Position numbers and translations under genes: made by a program
Notes under the pieces: generated by a model
What the model saw: only the letters and a program-made list of their open reading frames with translations
Databases searched by the model: none
What the model was told of the DNA's origin: nothing
DNA from: Calliopum simillimum
Taxonomy: Eukaryota > Arthropoda > Insecta > Diptera > Lauxaniidae
Length of the DNA stretch: 64,000 nucleotides
Reading direction: 5' to 3'
Assembly (NCBI GenBank): GCA_951812925.1
Contig: OX638371.1
Location: 112,739,124 to 112,803,123, forward strand
In this document: one piece after another, positions 1 to 11,790 of the stretch
Layout of the letters: every line of letters starts with the position of its first letter
Position numbering within the stretch: position 1 is the first letter of the stretch

Positions 1-126
1 TGTATTATTTTACTCCCAAAAGGAAAGAATTGTGAAACATTTTACAACCCAACTCTGTTTTTGTGAAATATTTTAAAACACAACTCTGTTTGATTTCGTG
101 GCATCGTTTGCTCATTTATTTCATGA

Positions 127-172
127 TTAAAATAATCACCAATATATAATCATATATTTGGTGATTATTTTA
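127..172. repeat. 46-bp near-perfect palindrome
   Basis: AT-rich stem-loop. The arm ATTAAAATAATCACCAA is mirrored on the other side of a short ATAT-rich centre, with one indel between the arms. No gene is attached to it. It may be the tip of a miniature foldback element or a simple cruciform. Confidence 0.7.
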
Positions 173-199
173 ATTATGAATGTCTATGTAAACTAGCCC

Positions 200-1117
200 T
201 TGCAAATAACAAAGTCGCTAAAAATTCGGCAAAGTGAACGCACCCTTGTTTATACTGAAACTTTGATTAAAGTAGTGAATCCAAAGTGGACGCAGAAGAA
301 ATTTTCGGCTATTCCGGAGAAGATCGTAAGTTTGATTTACAATGTACAGAATTCCAAAAAAGTGAAAATATTGAAATTGTTTTTATTGTTTTTCATGCAA
401 GATCCCTAGAAACTCCGACCAACTTTACAATGATTCAAAATACGAGCGCAACTTCAGCCGTACTCGGTTGAAATCCCGTCAGTGTAGAATCTGTGCGTGG
501 TCATTTCAAGGGTTATAAAATTCAAAAGTGGACTGAACAGGAGAGAGAAGCAGTCAAATATTAGTAACACAATTTAAGCCCGATTCTAAGAATTTCGCGC
601 GTGTGCTTGTCTATAATGGACGTTTCAATGGCCCACCCAGCGCCGTAATTGATTTTGATACACGTAAGGTTCACCGACTTTTTGATTAACACGGAAGAAA
701 CCATTAAGTCCTAATGGCAAACTCACTGGTAATAAAATTTATTTCGAAGAGGTTAAAAGCACCTTTGTGGGTGAGCGACGTGAATACGAGCCACACATTA
801 CTGATCCCAATAGAACGGCAATGAAAATGGACGGCTTAAAACCAAATACTAAATACAGAATATCTATTGAAGCGACAACAAAAATGGGCGAGGGTGAAGA
901 GTAAGTATAAAATATGTGATTTGTTATGTGGAATAATCTAATTTGGTTTCTTTTTTTTCCAAAAATAGATATTTTACTGAAAAGCGCACAAGAACCTGCA
1001 ACACCTGCATTCATCTGGTATAAGGAACATTCTCACAAAGACTTGGCTAAGTTTAAAGTACAATGCCTACCGAATACGGAGGGACATCCTGGTACACATT
1101 TCTTCACAAAATATAGG
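200..1117 (+). pseudogene. Nrg: Neuroglian-like (L1-family adhesion molecule) pseudogene fragment, fibronectin III region
   Basis: Broken remnant of the gene for Neuroglian, the insect L1-type neural adhesion receptor. The fragment covers parts of the C-terminal fibronectin III domains. Readable islands, in colinear order: ESKVDAEEIFGYSGED (about 275-325), LETPTNFTMIQNTS (about 406-447), SVRGHFKGYKIQKW (about 484-530), TQFKPDSKNFARVL (about 567-608), YNGRFNGPPSAVIDF (about 612-657), PNGKLTGNKIYFEEVK (about 709-757), VGERREYEPHITDPN (about 766-810), KPNTKYRISIEATTKMGEG (about 838-895), then DLAKFKVQC and EGHPGTHFFT (about 1042-1110). From my memory of fly Neuroglian, these match consecutive parts of the protein. 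Disablement is clear: a TGG-to-TGA stop at 469-471, a stop at 562-564, a stop at 687-689, and homology that moves through all three frames. An intron is still present at 901-968 (GTAAGT...ATAG), and the splice phase joins E-YFTEK correctly. A second likely donor, GTAAGT, lies at 326-331, and its acceptor near 400 appears mutated. Retained introns mean a genomic duplication, not a retrocopy. Nothing comparable was seen on the rest of the strand. Confidence 0.85.
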
Positions 1118-1300
1118 TTGGTTGCTGTGTGTTTTTCAAATGTTGGCTGTGTGCGTAACACAACTCATTATAGGCGATGTTTAATTTGATAGAATTTGTT
1201 TTTGCTTAACGTTAGATTAGCGACTGTTAATATTTTTTTTTTAAACCTAGTTTGGTTTGTTAAGTTTTTAATTCTAAGAAAGACTATGCAATCAAAAATG
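1118..1300. other. no gene seen
   Basis: Sequence downstream of the Neuroglian-like fragment. No further homology to the transmembrane or cytoplasmic part of the protein is readable, so the duplicated copy seems truncated here. A new intron donor at the last readable codon (a GTTGGT after TATAG) is also possible. Confidence 0.4.
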
Positions 1301-2264
1301 TCTGAACGGGTCTACTTTCGGAGATATAGCCATCGGAAGATCTGGATATATCTTTTATAAAAAACGGTATAAGTTGGGAACCCCTGAATGCATTTTAAAA
1401 ATATTGATGTCATATTAAAGGTATTTTATCGGACTTTGTAATTGCTTTAAAAAATTTTTCAATTTGAGTCATAGTTTTCGAGATAGGACAATTTTTCAAA
1501 AATTCACCCCATTTTTTTTCCCAAAAAAACCTTATTTTTTCCAAAAAATGTATTATTAACCTATAACTTTTATAACTAAATTAGAAAGCCCAATTTATTT
1601 CCTTTCATTTGATATGCAACATGTATCTGAAATTGCATCATTAATAAATTTCTATAGAAAAAAGCAAAAATAGACCAAATAATTTCCTTGAAACTAGGAA
1701 CTTTTAACAAGAATGCCAGAACAACAACAACTTAACTACTACAACAACTCAATTTGGCTACCAAACTATGTATTGGATATATGATGGACTGATCCTCGGC
1801 CGAAGGCCACCGCAAAGCCAGTGTTGGATTTTTGGGAGTTTTAAATTCTGAGCTGCGGCCGCAGGCCCTCCATTTACCCCTACTCTTATTTAAAATTACT
1901 GTTATTTAAGTAGTAGTAAAGTTGTTGTATTTGTTGTCTGTTCTGGCATTGTTGTTGTTAAAAGTTCCTAATTTCAAGAAAATTGATTTGGATCATTTTT
2001 GTTTTTTCTATAGAAATTTATTAAAGATGGAAAAATAACGATTTTTTGGGAAAAAAATGGGGTGAATTTTTGAAAAATTCTCATATCTCGAGAACTGTCA
2101 CTCAAATTGGAAAATTTTGTAGAGCAATTATAAAGTCCGGTAAAATACATTTCATATAACATCAATATTTTCAAAATCCATCCAGGGGTTCCCAACTTAT
2201 ACTGATTTTTATTAAAGATATATCCCGATCTTGCGATGGCAATATCTCCGAAAGTAGGTTCGAC
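1301..2264. mobile_element. foldback-type element (about 0.96 kb palindrome)
   Basis: Long imperfect inverted repeat. The left arm runs from GGGTCTACTTTCGGAGATAT at about 1310 through GTATAAGTTGGGAACCCC (about 1366-1384), a CACCCCATTTTTTT block (about 1505), and on to AACTTTTAACAAGAATGCCAG (about 1700). The right arm mirrors all of these between about 1925 and 2264. The centre (about 1750-1915) is single-copy and relatively GC-rich, with GGCCGAAGGCC and GCGGCCGC motifs. There is no ORF. I could not fix a target-site duplication, so the superfamily is unknown. Confidence 0.75.
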
Positions 2265-2479
2265 CCGAACTTTTTGTTGTTGTTGTTGTAATTAATTTCT
2301 AGAGCCCTATTTGGGCAAAACAAAAAAACAACAACAGTCGCTAAAGTAAAATTTTTCCTTTAAATATAAACTACACAAACTACTGTATTTTCAATAAATT
2401 TTTATAAAATGTAAGCTGCACTAGATGAATAAATCAATAAATAAAAAAAAAAAAAAAATTTGTTATTTAATTTTGACTT

Positions 2480-2770
2480 TAAAACAATTAAAATAACTGT
2501 AAATTACAGTTAATCTAGAAAAAACAGTAATTGAATTTTTGACTGTAAAACCATTTAAATAACTGCGATTTACAGTCATTTGATAAAAAACAGTTTTTGT
2601 CATTTGACTGTAATTTTTGACTGTCGGTTGCAATAAATTGTAAAAGACAGTAAAAAAAAAATGACCTACAATTTCCAGTTAAAATGACTGTAAGTGTAAT
2701 GGGAGTCTTTTTGACTGTTTTTACAATTGTTTTTACTGTTAAATTTGTTGTTTTTACCGTCATATTTTTT
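2480..2770. repeat. cluster of ACTGTAA / TTACAGT motifs
   Basis: A roughly 290-bp stretch with repeated ACTGTAA, TTACAGT and TTTTTGACTGT motifs in both orientations, interleaved with A/T runs. It reads as a degenerate tandem or inverted minisatellite. No coding potential is supported. Confidence 0.45.
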
Positions 2771-2776
2771 TGAGTG

Positions 2777-2921
2777 TAGAATAGAATAGAATAGAATAGA
2801 ATAGAACAGAATAAAATAGAATAGAATAGAATAGAATTGAATACAATAGAATTGAATTGGATTGAATTGAATTGAACTGAATAGATTAGAATAGGATAGA
2901 ATAGAATAGAATAGAAAAAGT
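2777..2921 (+). repeat. (AGAAT)n pentanucleotide microsatellite
   Basis: About 145 bp of AGAAT/TGAAT pentamers, pure at both ends and drifting to ATTGA in the middle. Because the period is not a multiple of three, every frame cycles through the same few residues. This explains a long F/Y/S/I/L-rich open frame on the minus strand, which is not a gene. Confidence 0.9.
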
Positions 2922-2931
2922 TATTGCGCAA

Positions 2932-3917
2932 AATCCGAAAAAAGTCAAAAAGCTGTTTTCAAAAAGTTGGCAGGTAATGTGGTATATATGGTGGCACAAT
3001 GTGGTATATACACTGATCAGTACTTGTGCGCTGGTAATGTAGTACATATAAGTAGGGTAATATGGTATACTTAACCATACTACCAAATATAAAGCTTGAA
3101 AGGTAAGAAATAAGTTCATAATAACATTTACATTGGTTCTCAAACTCATTGTTCTTATTAAAAAATAAACAGCCATCAAATAATGTTAAGAATATCAAGA
3201 AATGTTCACATACTACATTAACGAAGCCCGACTATACCACAATGGCCAATTTTTAGAAATTACAAAATTGTAAAAATTAAATTGGAAACTTTGTGAATTT
3301 ACATAGTTAAACATTTACTTCGCAATATTTTTCACTTATCTTAATTGAATATAAATTGAACTTCACCAAAAAGCAACTTTTTCTTAACAACATTTTCTTG
3401 CAAAAAATCCGGAAAAAAAATCAACCACACGCGACTTACGTTTCGTTCAACTGACATCGGAAAAATTTTGTTTGATGCATAACAGCAACACATCCCTGGT
3501 TTTTCATGTTTTCTGACAGAATGAAAGCAGTGACGTTCGCAGGTTCTTTCCCAAGTCGGAGATATGCGACCATACCATATTGAAAAACTATACCACAATA
3601 GCATCAGTTCCTCTAAAAAATTTAAAAATTACGAAAATAAAACATTTAAAAACTAAAGAATTATAATATGTTGATTTTCTGAAAATTCATTAGGGAAAAG
3701 TACTTATATTAAGCTACATAATACCATTGACAAAATTAAGTTAAACCTACTATTTAACTGTAAGTGTGATAAAACTCAAAATACCGATTTTTGCACATTT
3801 GGAAAGTATACCTTTGAATCATGGCTTGAGAGAAAAATACGAGTTTTAGATTTGTAAACAAAAGATCGCAGCCGCACTTAGGCAGCTATAAAAATTGAAT
3901 GTGGAGAATCATTATTA
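2932..3917. other. no gene; scattered GTGGTATA / TATACCAC motifs
   Basis: No coding sequence recognised. Several copies of GTGGTATATA-like words occur near 2976-3066, and inverted TATACCACAAT words occur near 3233 and 3590. This hints at a decayed inverted-repeat element of about 0.6 kb with uncertain ends. Confidence 0.3.
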
Positions 3918-4455
3918 GCGCAGGAAAATAAGAATTTTTCTGCGAAATAATTCCATGTGAATTTTTTTTTACCGGAATTATCTTTAGTAATGCATGATAA
4001 ATAAAGTGTGAAAAGTCCATTGCAAAGTCGTGTGCGCATAAAACGTTATAAAGGCTCAAAAGTTGCTAATATCAGTTTTTTGCAAATATCTCGCTAATGC
4101 TAATTTTGTAGCACAGTAAATTTCCTACAAAAGTACGTTAAAAATTTTTTCGTGCAACTTATAGTTTAGAAGAACACCCAATTTTAAAAGTTGTTAACAG
4201 TTATGATACGAAATGCTACCTATGAGTTTATATTAAAATATCCTACTTTTTAAATTGCGATAACTCTTCAATGAAAAGTCGTACAAACAAAATTAAAATA
4301 TAATTTGATTTTCTATATAGCGTACTAATTTTTTTTTTCAAACCACCCACTTTGCAATGGACTTTTCACACTTTATTTATCATGCATTACTAAAGATAAT
4401 TCCGGTGAAAAATTATTTCGCACAGCAGCTGTTTTTTCGTCTTATTTTCCTGGGC
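3918..4455. mobile_element. MITE with long terminal inverted repeats, TA flanks
   Basis: Terminal inverted repeats of about 110 bp. The left arm contains CAGGAAAATAAGA, TGCGAAATAATT, then CCGGAATTATCTTTAGTAAT, GCATGATAAATAAAGTGTG and AAAAGTCCATTGCAAAGT. The right arm mirrors these from about 4344 to 4455, ending TTATTTTCCTGGGC. TA lies just outside both ends, which fits a Tc1/mariner-type target duplication, although the exact ends are not certain. The interior has no ORF. Confidence 0.7.
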
Positions 4456-6088
4456 TATATAGAAATATGTTATTTGTATTTGAAATAAATATAAGTATTT
4501 TCTCTCTGCCTTACAATTCCGCATAGTTCCATTCAACATGGGTAATGTATTCGCCAAATGAAATTAAATATTTCCATGAAAACAATTTTTTAAATTTTAT
4601 GTGCTTACTAAAATCTATATGAGAGCTATCTATATATTTCCAGTTTATTAAATTTAATAGGATATTAATTTTAGAGAACTTCACTTGTTTTTGATTGGCG
4701 TTATTAGTTTGCAAATTACTTGTACAGAGTCAAGTGACCTACATATTGGTTTTGAGAATATCAAATTCAAATTTAAAAATGGAATATTTACAAAGTAAAA
4801 GGAATAAGAAAACGATAGATATATTGTCAATAAGAAACTTTATTTTTCCACTTTAATTAAAGCTCACTCATACGACGCATAACACGTGATTGCATAGGCA
4901 ATATTTTATTTTGCAAATATGTAAAAGCAAATATTATGATAAATGGGCTGCTTCTCAGCACTTTAAAGATAAAACCTCCGATTTTAGTTATCAATTTGTT
5001 TCATACGTATATTTTTTAAGCTTTCGGAAATAAGCAAATCTTCTTTCAATAAACAATTGTCATTTGAGTATAAAATAATTTAATCCATAATTCTAAAAAC
5101 TGCTGTAACAACTAAATAGTTAAGTTGTGATTTCTACAAACAACTTACTTATTCGAAGCCTTATAAATCTGATTGAAGAATACAAATATTCTAAATGACA
5201 AATCGATATTTAAGAATCTAAAATAAACAAAATAACACAACAGCAGACACAATTGCGCTACTAAATACGAAATTAGAGAGAAAGATTAAATCACTTAAGC
5301 CAAAAATAACAAACAGCATGACAGGTTTTTCAACTCTTCAACTTTTACTATTCGTCGTAGCAATGACCAAAGAAAGGACTTGTTGCTGCTCTGTGTTGTC
5401 CTTAAAGTATTAAATTCTCAACGAGTTGCATCAACTTAAACTTTTGCCGTCACCACATTTGCAGTGGTCACAATGTCAGTGACACTAAATATCATACAAT
5501 TTGTGTCGCATAGGAATTTCCACTTAGAGGAGCAACGCTTATCAGCGTTTTCTTTCTTTTTTGCTGACAATACAACCTTTTTGTTATTTTTTTCTGGTGC
5601 AAATATGATGTTTACACGAGCATAAAATGTTAAAAGTTGACCCGTTTTTTTTTATGCACACGAATTTGGTCAACGGCCCTGTTGCTGAATTGTTTGATTC
5701 AATTCATCAAAAATGTCGAAATAAGCGTTTGCACTTTTATGAAAGAGCTAAGTGACACAAAAGAATGTCTGCTATACGATATGGGGTATTCGCTGTGAAA
5801 CTAACCATAATCTTAGCAAACAACTTTAATGTATCAATAGGATTTCAATGCGCCATAAATTTTATATTATGAATTATGTTTTCGAACATTAATTACATGA
5901 ATTGTATTTGATCGAAAATTTAATTTTGATAGAAAATTACCCAGGCACGAAAGAAAAAATAGTGGAATGAACACTTTATTTCACATAAAAAGGCATATGG
6001 ACTTTTCAACGCTAAATCCAAATTTATCGTCAGAATTGTCAATATACCTGCAAAAATTGTTGAAATTTATAAATAAAATAAAAAAAGA
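4456..6088. other. no gene seen
   Basis: AT-rich single-copy-looking DNA with A/T homopolymers. I see no splice-framed exon, RNA gene or convincing repeat structure. Confidence 0.4.
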
Positions 6089-6174
6089 ATTGGCCTTTTT
6101 CTGGTCTGAATGTAATGCATAAAGAGACAATTGACCTTTTTCTGGTCCGTTTGTAATGCAAAAAAAGACAATTG
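6089..6174. repeat. 41-bp tandem duplication
   Basis: Two adjacent diverged copies of a roughly 41-bp unit. Both contain CCTTTTTCTGGTC, then TTGTAATGCA (or GAATGTAATGCA), then a run ending AGACAATTG. Confidence 0.7.
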
Positions 6175-7190
6175 GTTACGCCCAATGACAAACAATGTAA
6201 AACGTATATAGAACTTTATATGTGATGTGACGAGAATTTGGACTGGTCGTCCCATGAAGTAGTTTGCAAACTAGTTTTGGAATAGTCCGTGGTCCTGCAA
6301 GGTTGTTGCTGTTGTTAACAAGCCACAAAAAAAAAAAAAAACAAAAATAGTTTTTGTGATTGTTGTAGATCCGCGAAATTTACAAAATATTGTAGTTGCT
6401 GTAGACGAGTGAAAATTTTGCACAGACTGCGCGTGGCTCAGAGATTTTGAAACGCTGACACCATTGCTTTAGAAAAAAGGTAGACACCATAATCTAAGGT
6501 ATTATGTAGTGGGAGGGAAGTGTGTCCTTTTTCGAACAGAACATCCCATATCAGTTTATCACAACTGCTGCAAATTGGTGCATGAAGTCAACACTTCATT
6601 GGTCATGGGGATAATAAAACAAAAAAATGATTTGTTGCTTTGCGGGTTAAATATCAAACGACTTGTTTTTTTAACAACACCCGAAAAGGTTCTGATACTT
6701 AAAATCGACTCAGTTTTTTTGCTGAAACCTAAATGACTGCATTTGTCAAATGATTTTTACAGCAGAAATAAATCATGTCTTTTGCATTGGTCTTGAATTC
6801 AACGAACTCAAGATATTCACCAAAAATCGAATTCTACTCGTAATTATATAACTGGAAGGAGAAACGTGTCATTGTGAAATTTGATTGCAATCAAAGTGAA
6901 CATTCAAACGCCAAATGAACAACTGGCTACTTAACTGAAATATGTACATATATGCTACCAAGAAGCAAGCACTCATTTTGAATTGGTTGGATACGTTGAA
7001 CTTGAAACAATTTTAGAGAGTTTGTGCAGGTTAAAGAAACAATTTCAGTAGAATTTTAGCAGGTTAAAGAGAGCACCAATGATGGTGGAATTTCAGTAGA
7101 AAAATGAAGATTCTAGCGAAAAATTATGTATTTTTGGAAACATTTCGGAGCGACTAATTTTATTTTGCATGAAATCTATTTGAATAAACT
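6175..7190. other. no gene seen
   Basis: AT-rich DNA with an A16 run near 6328 and GTTGTT-type trinucleotide runs near 6302-6370. Short open frames exist but show no recognisable protein or splice context. Confidence 0.4.
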
Positions 7191-7228
7191 GCAATAACCC
7201 TAACGGCATATCGTTTGAGGGTTATTGC
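7191..7228. repeat. hairpin with 11-bp perfect stem
   Basis: GCAATAACCCT and AGGGTTATTGC flank a 16-nt loop. A second small inverted pair, CATTCTCCCG / CGGGAGAATG, lies at about 7494-7535, so this stretch may be a small decayed foldback unit. Confidence 0.5.
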
Positions 7229-7654
7229 CATACATTCATTCTTCTACGAATTCACTCGTATTATGAATGTTTTGCACTACATTATTGCGGATATTGCATT
7301 TAACATTCATTTAAAATGTCATTTTTATAAGGACGAAATGCAAAAAAAATTTTAGTTTTTTTGTTATATTACTATACATATCTTTTTATCTTTAGACAAT
7401 TAAATCTATAAACAATTAGAATTGCTATCCACCAGTTTAAATAAATAATTGCTATTTTCATTGTCATATTGCTGTTTTTTTTCAACATTTTGTCATTCTC
7501 CCGTCATTCTCTCGTCAAATTTACGCCGGGAGAATGATTCTCTTACGAGAGATTGCTATGTATTGCTTTATTCATTAGACTTGTTGGATTTTTTTTTTTT
7601 TTTCTATGTTTAAGGGCTGTCCATAAGCTTTGGGACGTTCAATCATAATTTTTT

Positions 7655-8320
7655 AGGGTTGCCATCTGGTTGAAAATCTTGTCCAATTCTCACTTTTTTT
7701 TGACTAAATAAAAATTTTTGCTTTCAGAAATGCTCAGATAAAGTTTTTTAAAATTGTACAAAATTTTCAGTGTTGCCACCTGTTTTTTTATTTTTAAGTT
7801 TTACTTAAACCATTTACTTAAAAAATAAAAATTAAAATTCAGTCTTAAAACACTGAACAGATCTTTTTAAAAATTCAACATAAATTTTTAGGGTTGCCAC
7901 CTAGTTATTTTCGATAAGCTTATTTAATTCTTACTTTTTTTGACTAAATAGAAATTTTCGGTTTCAGAAACGCTCAGATAAACTGTTCAAAACTCGTCCA
8001 AAAACTTTTAGGGTTGCCAGCAGTTTTGTGCTGTAAAAGTGTCAGTGTTATGAAATGGCACACGGTTTTTGTAAGGTTTTAGTACTTAAAATAAATAAAA
8101 TATAAAAACTAAAAAGCAAAATCTTAAAAAAATCCAGGTGGCAACCCTGAAATTTTATGTTTTTTTTTGAAGAAGGCTTCCGAAATTATTATTCGATTAT
8201 ATTCCATATTTTCAGTAAATAGCAATTAAATAGAATTGGACAAAAAAAAGTAAATTTTTCGGATATTCAGTTTTTTTGAAAAGATTTAATTTAATTTTTA
8301 AGCAACCGGGTGGCAACTTT
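7655..8320. repeat. dispersed repeat cluster with GGGTTGCCACC motifs, direct and inverted copies
   Basis: AGGGTTGCCAnCT occurs at about 7659 and again at about 7893, each followed by a block containing TGACTAAATA and CAGAAAYGCTCAGATAAA, giving a direct repeat of about 235 bp. Inverted versions (GGTGGCAACCCT, GGGTGGCAAC) lie at about 8138 and 8310. A related GGGTTGCCACC word lies at about 45,051. No ORF. Confidence 0.6.
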
Positions 8321-9516
8321 TAGTATTTAAAGAGAACTGATTGCAAAAAATTTTAAAAAAATTTTAAGTACAATATTTACAACCCATGCTTGTTAACCCT
8401 TAGAAGACTCTTTGCCACTTTTTTGTTTTGGCGCTCTATGTAAACTGGGCCCACGGAAGAACATTGAGTATTTTGTCATTTTATAAAGAAATTTAAGAGA
8501 CGATAGCAGTCAGGAAAAGTAAGCATCACCCTGCTTGGCCTGCCAGCAGGCATGCTATCATTCAGTTCAACTGACTGAGCCACGCTGACTTCACTTCACT
8601 TGTTGTCACTGCAACATGTTGCGTGTTATTAACCCATACAACATTTTCACCCATAAACATGTTGCAACTGTTAAAGTTTTATCTTTTCCTTAGGAGAATG
8701 TATGAATGAATTTGTAATTTTGTAGCATTTGTGTGTAGGACAACTTGTAATGCGTTTACACTTATCTTATGATAACATTCTACGTTACAATACGTGTTGT
8801 ATGCCTTCTTTTCTACGCTGCAAGAACAGTTTACGTTTATGTTGCTTTGCTATTTATGTTAATATTTACATATGTATGTATGTTTGTACATATTTTACTT
8901 TATTTGTGTGTGTAGACGACATCTTATTAGCATTGATTTCATTCACAGCTGCTCTGGTTGTTACTGATAACGTTTTGGTTTGCTGATAAAACAGTTTGCA
9001 AACGCGTACGCTTTAGAAAAGACGTAAGCAAAGACGCTTGAATAACTTTCTGTGAACATTGGCAAGAAAAGTTTTCTCTTGATTATAACAAAAAAAAAAA
9101 AAAAAGTTTATAAAATTGAAGAAAAAAAAAAAAAAAAAAATATATAAATAAATTTATACATTCATATGTATGTAATTATAGATAAAACCAATCTTTTGAA
9201 ATAAATTTAAAGTGAAAGTGTCCGAAAACTTTAAAATTAAAAAGTTAATGTGCAAATCTTGGTGATCTCAAAACAGAATAAAAACAGAACAACGAAGATA
9301 TATGCTTCTTAGGTAATTGTTATTGAAATTATGTTGGAAAAAATCAAAATAATTCTGAAATAAATTATTCTTAAGGTTATCAACAGTGTAGGAAAATTTC
9401 AAAATAAAAATCAAAAAAAAAAAAAACTTTTCAAGCAATATTGTGATCATTTTAAAGGAATATACCACCCTAAGACAACTTTATACAATTTGATAACAAA
9501 GTTGTTTTTGAAGAGG
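8321..9516. other. no gene seen; A/T homopolymers
   Basis: 8400-9060 is less repetitive than its surroundings but holds no recognisable exon. 9090-9140 and 9415-9430 hold long A-runs. Tetranucleotide ATGT motifs occur near 8870-8890 and 9163-9175. Confidence 0.4.
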
Positions 9517-9653
9517 CAGCATTCCCCATACAGACAAAAAAAAAAAAAAAATTTTATATATTATTTAAAATTTTTGATTTCCTTTTAAACAGCATAATCC
9601 AAAAAAAGAAAAAAAAGTTGAATACCTCACTATGGGGAATAAGTACTGACGCT
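9517..9653. repeat. imperfect inverted repeat around GGCAGC...ATTCCCCATA
   Basis: GGCAGCATTCCCCATA on the left is mirrored on the right by TATGGGGAAT and, after an 11-nt insertion, GCTGCC. The centre is A/T homopolymer. It may be a tiny foldback remnant. Confidence 0.4.
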
Positions 9654-10874
9654 GCCGCAAGTGCCCGCAATGTTAAATTTGATTACTTTAGACAGACTCA
9701 CAGTGCGTTGAGCTTATACAAGCAATGGTCAAAAATAGTTGGATATGAAATTTGGTACTTTAAGTAATTTGGGGTCAATGAGCTCAAAAATGATCTCAGA
9801 TTTGTTGTAAACTTTTTTAGTTTTGCTAAAAACCAGGTATTAAGGACGATTTTCTTAAGCCCCATACATAACGATTTTTTTATTTATTTATAAAATAAAC
9901 GTTTTTGAAATATGCGTTGTAGAAATAATGTTTTTTGTACTTTTGAGACCATTTGTGTTAATAAAAACAAAAAAAATTTTCAACATAAACATTTTATTTC
10001 TTGCAAATTTTTCATTTTAAGCATTTAAAAAAAAAAAAAAAAAATGTTTGTAGGACGAAGTAGGAAAAGTTATTTGCAGTTCCTGGCGTACTAGAAGATT
10101 TAAAATAAAAAAAAGGCACTAAGTTTAATAGTATTTGTTTTTTTTTTCCTCGATATTTGTCAATTTCTGAAGTTTTTCATTTTTTCATATATTAAAATCA
10201 CTACAATATATATCAAATTATATATTTTCGAAAACTTTTCATTTGACCAAATTTGACCAAAAAAAAAAAAAATTTTTTTCTAAAATATAAAACATAGACA
10301 TAGATGAATGAATGTGCAGTTTCATACTCATAAATATTTAAATGACGCCCAACGTGGGGTCGTCAGAAAAATTCAAAGCTATAAGTAAAGACAATTTTCA
10401 GTATCTTCAAGAAAAATAAATTTCTTAATTTTCTTGTTATTCTTTTGAAACATACAGTTACTAAGATTCTTTTAATTGACACAAAAAGTAGTGGTTAAAC
10501 AAAGTTGCTTTGTTTTTTGCAAGTGAATTGTTGCTAAGTAAAACAATTGGAGTAATTAAAATAATAAACAAAATTTTATTATCTCCTTTTATTTTTATTT
10601 TTTTTTATATTCAGAAAAGTATGCTAGTGCCTTAAATGTCTGAAATATGCAACATTGCGTAGGAGTCAATACTCTGCTAGAGTAGGAATTATAAATATTG
10701 ATTGAATATTTGAGGTTCGATATTCGAGTGCAGCTCATTTAAAAGTAATTCTGTGCCGTTGCCTAGGTGGCTTTACGCATATTAAGGTATCAATATTCAT
10801 TCTGGCATTTAAGCTTTTTGTTGCATATTTATAATGATAAAAGCCATTAGAATTATAAAGCAAAAGGTGTACAT
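9654..10874. other. no gene seen
   Basis: AT-rich DNA with several homopolymer runs (near 10,028 and 10,260). No exon, RNA gene or clear repeat boundary is recognised. Confidence 0.4.
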
Positions 10875-11782
10875 TAGGGTGGGCCATATAGTATGGATGA
10901 AATTTTACCGATCTCGGCTATCCCACTATGTGAAAGTTCATTCAATTCTAAGAATAAATGCCAAAGGAACCATACCTCTTCATTCAACATTAGTTCAGCG
11001 CATTTTCAATTGGAAATTTTACCTTGCATTCAATCAGGCCTGTTGCGTAATCCGCGTGGTTTCAATTACTTTTCACTTAGGAGACTTTTTGATGAAAATG
11101 GTGAGTCACACGATAAAAAGAATTAGAATCTTTTTTATGAAGAATTACACGTTCTATAAACAACACTGATTTATATTAACAAAAAGTAACTTTTTCGGAA
11201 AAATCGGTGAAGTCAAATATTTCGACTTTTTGAGGATTTTTAAGAATATTTTCTAAAAGGTTACTTTTTCGTTAATGCAAATCAATGTTATGTGTAGAAC
11301 CTTCAATTCCCCACAAAAGATTCTAATACGTTATCATGTACATCTACATTTTCATCAAAAATCCTCCTAAATGAAAAGTAATTGAAAACACATGGATTAC
11401 TGCAGAGGCCTGAATATTTGTTTTTACTTTTATACTACATTTTGAAAATTAATATAGAGACAAAAGTAATGTCATAATATGAATTTACTGGTATTCTGCC
11501 AGAAATGAACAAAATTGCATTTTGTTTTCATGAGAAGTTTACTTGATAGTGCAAAATTGATGCTATTTATTTGAAAAAGTGATATCGGTTAAATAGCCGA
11601 TTTTTATGATCCATTTTCAAAAAACGTTGATAGTTTGTTGTAAAGAATAAGAAAAACTGCAAATTTAGTTCCGAACTAAAGTTGAACGTAGAGTTACGAT
11701 TCCTTGGGCATTTATTCTTAGAATTGAATAAACTTTCACATAGCGCGGTAGCCGAAGTTGGCTTGCAAATTGACCCACACTA
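10875..11782. mobile_element. hAT-like non-autonomous element with 8-bp target duplication
   Basis: Begins TAGGGTGGGCCA and ends TTGACCCACACTA, an imperfect terminal inverted repeat. The flanks are GTGTACAT (10,867-10,874) and GTGTACGT (11,783-11,790), an 8-bp duplication with one mismatch. The subterminal block (GTGAAAGTTCATTCAATTCT and the TAGTTC-GCGCATTTTC region) is mirrored near the right end, so the element is palindromic. It is the same family as 17,706-19,307. An 8-bp duplication with TAGGG termini fits hAT, although P-type elements also give 8 bp. It has no transposase and is interrupted by a second element at 11,035-11,412. Confidence 0.8.
11035..11412. mobile_element. CAGGCCTG-ended MITE nested in the hAT-like element
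   Basis: Left end CAGGCCTGTTGCGTAATCC, right end GGATTAC...AGAGGCCTG, with a long inner inverted repeat (TTTCAATTACTTTTCA and ATGAAAAGTAATTGAAA). It is flanked on both sides by AAT (11,032-11,034 and 11,413-11,415). The paralogous uninterrupted host sequence at about 18,219-18,232 has a single AAT at this place, so a 3-bp target duplication is supported by an empty site inside the window. A second copy of the family is at 56,486-56,869. A 3-bp duplication suggests PIF/Harbinger- or CACTA-like transposition, but no transposase is present to confirm it. Confidence 0.8.
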
Positions 11783-11790
11783 GTGTACGT

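Noticed and set aside
2515..2931. Minus-strand 138-codon open frame
   Set aside because: Produced by the (AGAAT)n microsatellite; cycling F/Y/S/I/L/Q/N residues, no domain.
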